Shown here piece by piece: positions 7,473 through 12,026 of a stretch of 12,026 nt of DNA (its first letter is position 1; the number at the start of each line of letters is the position of its first letter). The stretch covers positions 1-12,026 of the forward strand of contig CAZXDS010000102.1 of assembly GCA_964639525.1 (NCBI GenBank), read 5' to 3'. The translations under genes and the position numbers were made by a program. This DNA comes from CAZXDS01 sp964639525. GTDB taxonomy: Bacteria > Bacteroidota > Ignavibacteria > Ignavibacteriales > Melioribacteraceae. A model generated the notes under the pieces. It was not told the DNA's origin. It made no database searches and was given only the letters and a program-made list of their open reading frames with translations.

Positions 7473-7486
7473 TTCGCCACGGCGGA
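7473..7486. repeat. GC-rich mini-hairpin (CGCC/GGCG)
   Basis: CGCC (7475-7478) and GGCG (7481-7484) flank AC, and the stem extends by T-G and T-A pairs to 7473-7486. This GC island in very AT-rich DNA resembles the head of a REP-like palindrome. The sequence to 7534 holds only AT-rich short repeats (AATATTTAA at 7502-7510 and 7522-7530). Confidence 0.35.
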
Positions 7487-7554
7487 CTGAAATCTAATTT
7501 CAATATTTAAGGCAATCTTGAAATATTTAAAATATGAGTCCACTCCGAAAAACT

Positions 7555-7578
7555 CCAAACGGGTTAAAACCCGTTTGG
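7555..7578. repeat. Perfect 24-nt palindrome, arm 1 of the element
   Basis: The left arm CCAAACGGGTT (7555-7565) pairs with AACCCGTTTGG (7568-7578) around a central AA. The right end is followed by GGA and no T-run, so a terminator role is unlikely. It shares the TTAAAA centre with the palindrome at 7603-7622. Confidence 0.85.
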
Positions 7579-7602
7579 GATTGTATGTTTCTATCTTGTT
7601 TT

Positions 7603-7622
7603 CCCCATGTTAAAACGTGGGG
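7603..7622. repeat. 20-nt palindrome, arm 2 of the element
   Basis: CCCCATGTT (7603-7611) pairs with AACGTGGGG (7614-7622) with one T-G wobble and the same TTAAAA centre as arm 1. The outer bases differ from arm 1, so the two arms are related in design, not simple copies. Confidence 0.8.
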
Positions 7623-7682
7623 TTAATGAAAATATTACTTTCCAAAGTGGACTCAAATATTAAAATTTCTTGGCAAATAAAC

Positions 7683-7700
7683 ATCCGGCAACTGCCGGAT
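7683..7700. repeat. Hairpin just upstream of acuB
   Basis: ATCCGGC (7683-7689) and GCCGGAT (7694-7700) form a 7-bp GC-rich stem with loop AACT. It ends 28 nt before the acuB start and lacks a T-run. It may be a 5'-UTR structure or operator for acuBC, or a further member of the spacer's hairpin cluster. The acuB Shine-Dalgarno AGGAG (7716-7720) lies outside the stem. Confidence 0.5.
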
Positions 7701-7728
7701 TAGTTACAATACTATAGGAGATATACAA

Positions 7729-8358
7729 ATGTTAATCCGTGAGGTAATGAAGGCAAATCCTATTACGATTTCCCCTAATACTAAGTTGAGCGATGCATAT
7801 TCCATTATGCAGGAAAAAGGAATTAGACATTTACCTGTTTTAGAAAAAGAAAAACTTGTCGGGTTAGTAACCGACCGTGATTTGCGCCTTGCAACAAGTA
7901 AGTTAGCAAAGCAGCCCTTTGAACCAACGGCAGAAATTAGAGCCGTTATGAGCTTTCCGGTAGAAACAACACATCCCGCAGAACCCATCGAAATTGCTAC
8001 TAAAAGAATGCGGGAATTTAAAATTGGTTGCCTTCCGGTTTTGGATAATTTTAACCTTGTAGGTATTGTTACTGTCGCTGATTTATTGGATGCGATGCTT
8101 TTACTTACAGGAGTACATTCTCCTTCGGGAAGATTGGATATACGTCTTACTGATAGGCATGGTGAATTAGCAAGATTAACAAAATTGCTTGCTGAGCGTA
8201 AAGTAAACATTCATTCAATTTTAAGCTATCCTGAAAAAGAAGATACTGTACGTGTTGTTCTGAGAGTTTCTACAATGGAAATAAGAATTCTGGCTGCTGC
8301 AATCTGTGCAGCAGATTTTGATGTAGTTTGGCCGGTTCATATAGCATGTGTAGAGTAA
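7729..8358 (+). CDS. acuB: AcuB-like CBS-CBS-ACT regulatory protein
   Basis: This is a cytoplasmic regulator of 209 residues, close to the usual AcuB length. Two CBS domains form a Bateman module: CBS1 at about 7-57 (GLVTDRDLR at 45-53) and CBS2 at about 75-124 (GIVTVADLL at 112-120). A C-terminal ACT-like domain follows at about 136-200 (LTDRHGELARLTKLLAERKVNI). CBS pairs commonly bind adenine nucleotides, and ACT domains bind amino acids or other small ligands. The ligands here are unknown. In Bacillus, acuB lies in the acetate/acetoin-related acuABC operon beside acsA and its molecular role is unsettled. The ATG at 7729 has AGGAG 8 nt upstream. The 3' end overlaps acuC, which suggests coupled translation and a shared job in controlling Acs acetylation. 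Confidence 0.9.
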   Translation: MLIREVMKANPITISPNTKLSDAYSIMQEKGIRHLPVLEKEKLVGLVTDRDLRLATSKLAKQPFEPTAEIRAVMSFPVETTHPAEPIEIATKRMREFKIGCLPVLDNFNLVGIVTVADLLDAMLLLTGVHSPSGRLDIRLTDRHGELARLTKLLAERKVNIHSILSYPEKEDTVRVVLRVSTMEIRILAAAICAADFDVVWPVHIACVE

Positions 8359-9479
8359 TTTATCATCCTAAATATGGCAAATATGACTTAGGACCTGAAC
8401 ATCCGTTTAGTCCGATACGTGCTGAAATGGTTATAGATTTACTAAAGGAATGGGGAATCTGGAAAGAGCCTGTCGAAGCAATACCAATAACAGCCGAAGA
8501 ATTAAAAATCATACACGACGAAGAATATATTAATTCTATTGAAAAACTTAGTCAAGGTACACAAATAAAAGGAATCGAAAGGTTTGGATTAGGTTCAGCT
8601 GATAATCCTATTGTAGAAGGAATGGCGGAAGGAGCACGATATCAAGTTGGGGGAACCGTACTTGGTGCTAAACTATTAATTGAAGGAAAAGCTAAAAAAG
8701 TTTTACAATTTGGTGGTGGATTTCATCATGCCCACAATAAACTTGCTTCCGGATTCTGTATCTACAATGATTTGGCAATGGCAATTAAAGAAATGGTAAA
8801 GCACGGCTGGCACGTTGCTTATCTTGATATTGATGTTCACCACGGCGATGGTGTTCAAGAAATGTTTTATTCTGATGAAAAAGTTATGACAATATCTATT
8901 CATGAATCAGGGGAATATTTGTTTCCGGGAACCGGATGGGTTCACGAACTCGGAAAATCCATGGGGCGAGGTTTAAAAATAAATATCCCAATGGAACCTT
9001 TTTCTGAAGGTGATTCTTATCTTGAGGTATTGAACAAAGTTGTTGAACCGGCACTCTCATGGTTCAGACCAAACGCACTTGTTGTACAAGCAGGTGCTGA
9101 TGCCCACTTTTCTGATCCGCTTGCTGATAATCTTTTAACAACTCATGATTACGAAAAAATATTTAATAAGATAATTAATTTATCCGACAATAATTGTAAT
9201 GGGAATGTGCTGTTTACTTTTGGCGGTGGTTATTCCTCAATTGCAACACCTAGAGTTTGGGCAATATTATATTTAATATTAAATAATTTGAAAATACCTG
9301 AACGACTTCCTGAAGCATGGAGAAAAAGGTGGCAAAATAAAATTAATAAACCCCTCCCCGAATTTCTTCATGATGTTTTACCTGCATTTGATGAAATCCC
9401 AAGAAAGGAAGAAATAAAAAAAATAAACAAAGAAATTATTCAGCGTTTACTTGATGCAGTAGCCGGGGAATGGTGGTAG
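8346..9479 (+). CDS. acuC: AcuC-type zinc-dependent protein lysine deacetylase (histone deacetylase family)
   Basis: It hydrolyses acetyl-lysine with a Zn site and in Bacillus reactivates acetylated AcsA; the same role is inferred here. Numbering from ATG 8346 gives 377 residues, near Bacillus AcuC. The catalytic pair is H127-H128 in GGGFHHAHN. Zinc ligands are D163 and H165 in DIDVHHGDG and D252 in GADAHFSDPL. The transition-state Tyr is Y296 in FGGGYS. All key class I HDAC residues are present, so it should be active. A TTG at 8328 would add six residues (MAGSYS), but the ATG start MCRVIYHPKYGKYDLGPEHP fits the family. The gene overlaps acuB by 13 nt and has no visible Shine-Dalgarno, consistent with translational coupling. 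It converges on the gene at 9505 with only 25 nt between stops. Confidence 0.93.
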   Translation: MCRVIYHPKYGKYDLGPEHPFSPIRAEMVIDLLKEWGIWKEPVEAIPITAEELKIIHDEEYINSIEKLSQGTQIKGIERFGLGSADNPIVEGMAEGARYQVGGTVLGAKLLIEGKAKKVLQFGGGFHHAHNKLASGFCIYNDLAMAIKEMVKHGWHVAYLDIDVHHGDGVQEMFYSDEKVMTISIHESGEYLFPGTGWVHELGKSMGRGLKINIPMEPFSEGDSYLEVLNKVVEPALSWFRPNALVVQAGADAHFSDPLADNLLTTHDYEKIFNKIINLSDNNCNGNVLFTFGGGYSSIATPRVWAILYLILNNLKIPERLPEAWRKRWQNKINKPLPEFLHDVLPAFDEIPRKEEIKKINKEIIQRLLDAVAGEWW

Positions 9480-9500
9480 TTTAATACTGAATAGATTAAA
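9480..9500. terminator. Weak AT-only hairpin between convergent stops
   Basis: TTTAAT (9480-9485) and ATTAAA (9495-9500) form a 6-bp AT stem directly after the acuC stop, followed by TTGTTTATTT. It may serve as a poor terminator for acuC. Nothing stronger lies in the 25-nt gap before the convergent gene. Confidence 0.25.
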
Positions 9501-9504
9501 TTGT

Positions 9505-11883
9505 TTATTTCTCAATTAAATTAGTATAATATTTAACCTTTTCAATAAATTCCTTGCTGTCAATTGGTTTTGGTATATAATCAGTTGCTCCGGCATCAAT
9601 ACACTTTTCTCTATCTCCTTTCATTGCAAAAGCCGTTAAAGAAATAATTGGAGCATCCTTGTATTCCGGAGTAGTTCGCAGCTTTTCTATTGCTTCAAAT
9701 CCGTTCATAATAGGCATTTGCATGTCCATTAAAATTAAATCAAATTTCTCTTTTGCAGCAATATCGCAAGCCTCTTCACCATTTTCTACAACTACAACAT
9801 TTGGGAACCCATTTTTCTTCAATAACCGTGTTACAATTATTTGCGAATGTTTATAATCTTCCGCAAGAAGTATTTTTATCACATCTTCTTTTTCAATTAC
9901 TTCTTCAATTGTAGGGACTTCAACGCGATTAATCATAGACTCAATGGCAGAAGATAAATCCTCAATATTAGTGCTTTTTTTACTGAGCAAATGCTCAAAA
10001 AGTCCATCAATTTGCGCTAAATCGGCTTCGAAGTTCTCTTTACCGGTGTATATAATAATAGGTAAATTGGCAAACTTATTGTCGCTTTTAATTAATTTTA
10101 TTAACTCAAATCCATTCGGATGCGGCATATCAAGATCAATGATAGCAAGATCTATATTTTTATCCTTTATCAACTCCATAACATCTGCAGAAATATGTTC
10201 GGCAATGGCATTAAAACCTGCTGTTTCAATAGCTTGTTTCACAAGATTTAATGTTGGCAAATCATCATCAACTGCTAATACATTTGAACTTTTTCTAAGT
10301 TTGTAGCTCGTTAATATTTCAACAAGGTAATTATAGTTTATTGGTTTAACAAAATACTCTACAGCCCCCATCAAATAAGCCTTTTGTTGGTCAGCTTCAA
10401 TTGAGCACACGATAACAGGGGTATTTTTGCTTAATTTGTTATGATTAATTTTTCTTAAAAGCTCTAACCCGTTTGTATTTGGAAGTTCAATGTCCAGGAT
10501 TACGGCTAAATACTTTTGTTTTTGAATTAAAGAGAGAGTTTCTTTTTCAGTATTTACAACTGTGGGTGCGTATCCCCATTTAGTAAGATAACTACTCATC
10601 AGTTTTGAAGTGGCGTAATCGTCTTCAATCACAAGAATATCGTTACTTGCTCCGGCTTGGGGAAGTTTGCCCAGTACTGATTCAAAAGAATTTTGTTTTT
10701 TTGCACCAATTGTAAAATTAAATATTACATTATTGTCCGTATGCTCAATAGTTAAATTGCCACCGATAATTTCAGCATATTTTTTGGAAAGAAGAAAACT
10801 AAGTCCTGTTAAATTAGTATCCTTTAATTCATCTAAGCTTGATAGAGAATATGGAACAAAAGTAGAAGTGAATTTATCTTTTGTTAAAACAGTTGATTGT
10901 GATTTTAACATAAACTTGAAATTATTACTATTTATTTCTTCAATAGTTATTTCAACCTTTTTATTTGTAGTGATATTAGATAGAAAAGATGTGAGCGTAA
11001 AAAATATAAATTTTAATTTTTGATTATCAATATTTATTGTTTTACTAATTAAATTATTTGTATTTAAGTCAAATCTAATTCCCTGTCCAATATGTTTTTG
11101 TTTGAATAAATTTATAATATCAGTTACAAAATCATTAATATTGATTGAGTTTGCTTTAGTCGTAATTTTATTATTTTCTAATTTTGATAGCTCGTTTATG
11201 TCGTTGATGTTCAATAAAAGTTTTTGAGCATTACTCTTAATTGTATGTAAATATTCTGATTGCGTAGAAGTCAAATTGTCATCAGCAAGAATGGAAGTAA
11301 ATCCTATAATAGAATTAGCATAAGTTCTTAATTCTGTAGTTGAAGACTCAACTATTTTGGATATATCAGTTTCGGAATTAGCATCATGTTCTTTTGACCA
11401 TAATTTTATCAAAAACCCAATATGCTTAACCAATTTCTGGATATCATTTGTTTCACTTGCAGCAAAAGGAGAATTACTTGCCAATTTCAAAAGACATTTT
11501 TTATTTGCAGAAATATTAAATACGGTACATCCTTCATATAAGGAATCATTTGAAATTTTAATCTGGCATTTGGGATCTGATTGAAATGAATAATTACCAT
11601 CTTGATTACTTAAATGGCATTCCTCACAAGAGTAAGTTTCGTTTGCTCCTATTATAGACATTGCGGTTTTTGATCTGCCAAGTGTAACAATATTTTGAGA
11701 ATTATGATAATTAAAAATAGCTGCAGAGCTAAAATTAAATTCAGTAGTGATAAAAGTGCAAAGCTCGTTTGGAAAATCATCCCTCCGCTTTTCTGAAAGC
11801 TCAAAAAGATAATTTAATTTGTCAATTAAGTCTAACTGAATACCGTGTATCATATTGTATAAAATATAATTATTTAAAGTCAT
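9505..11883 (-). CDS. Hybrid sensor with degenerate histidine-kinase core and three receiver domains
   Basis: This is a cytoplasmic two-component protein of 792 residues with no signal peptide or membrane segment. Residues about 15-165 look GAF-like and hold a cysteine cluster (C86, C89, C106, C119, C130, the first two as CEECH). The kinase region (about 172-396) keeps the outline but not the chemistry: the H-box SHELRTP reads TTELRTY (T183 for His), the N-box Asn aligns with F300, the DxGxG box is absent, and GTGLGL reads LTGLSF (358-363). Three receivers follow: REC1 (about 415-528, phosphoacceptor D464, K513), REC2 (about 534-652, D583, K635) and REC3 (about 668-790, D720, T750, K772). All three phosphoacceptors are kept. 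It cannot plausibly autophosphorylate, so it may receive phosphate from other kinases or work as a scaffold. There is no output DNA-binding domain. The ATG at 11883 has no clear Shine-Dalgarno, and M11 is an alternative start. Confidence 0.88.
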   Translation of the reverse strand: MTLNNYILYNMIHGIQLDLIDKLNYLFELSEKRRDDFPNELCTFITTEFNFSSAAIFNYHNSQNIVTLGRSKTAMSIIGANETYSCEECHLSNQDGNYSFQSDPKCQIKISNDSLYEGCTVFNISANKKCLLKLASNSPFAASETNDIQKLVKHIGFLIKLWSKEHDANSETDISKIVESSTTELRTYANSIIGFTSILADDNLTSTQSEYLHTIKSNAQKLLLNINDINELSKLENNKITTKANSININDFVTDIINLFKQKHIGQGIRFDLNTNNLISKTINIDNQKLKFIFFTLTSFLSNITTNKKVEITIEEINSNNFKFMLKSQSTVLTKDKFTSTFVPYSLSSLDELKDTNLTGLSFLLSKKYAEIIGGNLTIEHTDNNVIFNFTIGAKKQNSFESVLGKLPQAGASNDILVIEDDYATSKLMSSYLTKWGYAPTVVNTEKETLSLIQKQKYLAVILDIELPNTNGLELLRKINHNKLSKNTPVIVCSIEADQQKAYLMGAVEYFVKPINYNYLVEILTSYKLRKSSNVLAVDDDLPTLNLVKQAIETAGFNAIAEHISADVMELIKDKNIDLAIIDLDMPHPNGFELIKLIKSDNKFANLPIIIYTGKENFEADLAQIDGLFEHLLSKKSTNIEDLSSAIESMINRVEVPTIEEVIEKEDVIKILLAEDYKHSQIIVTRLLKKNGFPNVVVVENGEEACDIAAKEKFDLILMDMQMPIMNGFEAIEKLRTTPEYKDAPIISLTAFAMKGDREKCIDAGATDYIPKPIDSKEFIEKVKYYTNLIEK

Positions 11884-12026
11884 ATAAGATAAATAAATTT
11901 GTTGTATTTTGAAACAAATGAAAAACTTTTGAACTGTATTAAAGAGAAAACTTTAATAAATTATTTTGAGCAATGTCTTTCTAGATTTTGTTTGTGTATA
12001 GTTCTTTTATTATTTTTAAAAACTTT
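11884..12026 (-). promoter_or_regulatory. Upstream region of the pseudokinase gene with an inverted repeat
   Basis: No other gene begins in this AT-rich 143-bp stretch, which should contain the promoter of the leftward gene. A perfect 8-bp inverted repeat, TATTAAAG (11937-11944) and CTTTAATA (11951-11958) with 6-nt spacer, lies about 54-75 bp upstream of the start codon. It could be an operator or a hairpin in the leader. No exact TAnnTTTG box was found on the - strand. Confidence 0.35.

Larger units (their letters stand above)
7535..7655. mobile_element. 121-bp nested-palindrome element (REP/MITE-like)
   Basis: The ends are a perfect 10-bp inverted repeat: TGAGTCCACT at 7535-7544 and AGTGGACTCA at 7646-7655. 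Inside are two further palindromes, at 7555-7578 (12 bp, perfect) and 7603-7622 (10 bp, one wobble), both with TTAAAA at the centre. The element is flanked by AATATTTAAAAT (7522-7533) and AATATTAAAAT (7656-7666), which could be an imperfect target duplication or only AT-rich background. It has no coding capacity. Paired hairpins inside an inverted repeat recall REP/BIME units moved by IS200/IS605-related TnpA, or a small MITE. As RNA it would fold as a multi-arm junction in the acuB leader. Mobility is inferred from structure alone, since no second copy is in the window. Confidence 0.5.

Noticed and set aside
7384..7728. CRISPR array in the pat-acuB spacer
   Set aside because: The repeats are inverted, of differing sequence and irregularly spaced, with no repeat-spacer periodicity.
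7704..8210. 168-codon reverse-strand open frame over acuB
   Set aside because: It is the antisense shadow of the clear CBS-CBS-ACT gene.
8328..8345. TTG start for acuC giving a six-residue extension
   Set aside because: A normal ATG at 8346 begins the family-like N-terminus, and the extension has neither a ribosome binding site nor recognisable family sequence.
10667..11023. Forward-strand open frames inside the pseudokinase gene (also 9944-10306)
   Set aside because: The reverse-strand frame is continuous and domain-rich across the whole region, so the forward frames are shadows.
11614..11628. CxxCH as a covalent haem-c site
   Set aside because: The protein has no signal peptide or membrane anchor, and cytochrome c maturation takes place outside the cytoplasm.

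Overview
The window looks like a draft-genome contig from a low-GC member of the Bacteroidota/Ignavibacteria-Kapabacteria (FCB) lineage. The reasons are the AT-rich intergenic DNA and a promoter of the Bacteroidota type (TTTG - 19 bp - TAnnTTTG) ahead of the acetate genes. The lineage is an inference. A run of exactly 100 N at 3404-3503 shows that the contig is scaffolded.

Layout: (1) purE (116-604, +), a purine biosynthesis gene. It converges on (2) a cation diffusion facilitator metal exporter (716-1714, -) with an unusual four-cysteine tail. (3) A 681-bp AT-rich region (1715-2395) holds a plausible promoter and a leader of about 390 nt for the next operon. (4) satP and acs (2396-4835, +) encode acetate uptake and AMP-forming acetyl-CoA synthetase. 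acs is split only by the N gap. A strong intrinsic terminator (4851-4888) closes this unit. (5) pat (4930-7383, +) is a protein lysine acetyltransferase with an N-terminal GNAT domain followed by a degenerate NDP-forming acyl-CoA synthetase module. (6) A 345-bp spacer (7384-7728) holds a cluster of hairpins, including a 121-bp palindrome-rich element with 10-bp terminal inverted repeats that looks like a REP/MITE. (7) acuB and acuC (7729-9479, +) overlap. They encode a CBS-CBS-ACT regulator and a zinc-dependent histone-deacetylase-like lysine deacetylase. (8) A long response protein (9505-11883, -) has a GAF-like N-terminus with a cysteine cluster, a histidine-kinase core that has lost its catalytic residues, and three receiver domains.

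The centre of the window (2396-9479) reads as one functional module, an acetate-assimilation 'acetate switch'. SatP imports acetate and Acs activates it. Pat would acetylate Acs at the conserved lysine of its C-terminal SGK motif (codon 4728-4730) and so turn it off. AcuC would remove the acetyl group, with AcuB as a candidate adenylate/amino-acid sensing partner. The logic matches acsA-acuABC of Bacillus, but a large signalling-type Pat takes the place of the small acetyltransferase AcuA. No sirtuin gene is visible. The features most worth a second look are the Pat with most of its ATP-grasp fold missing, the pseudokinase with three receivers, and the nested-palindrome element.
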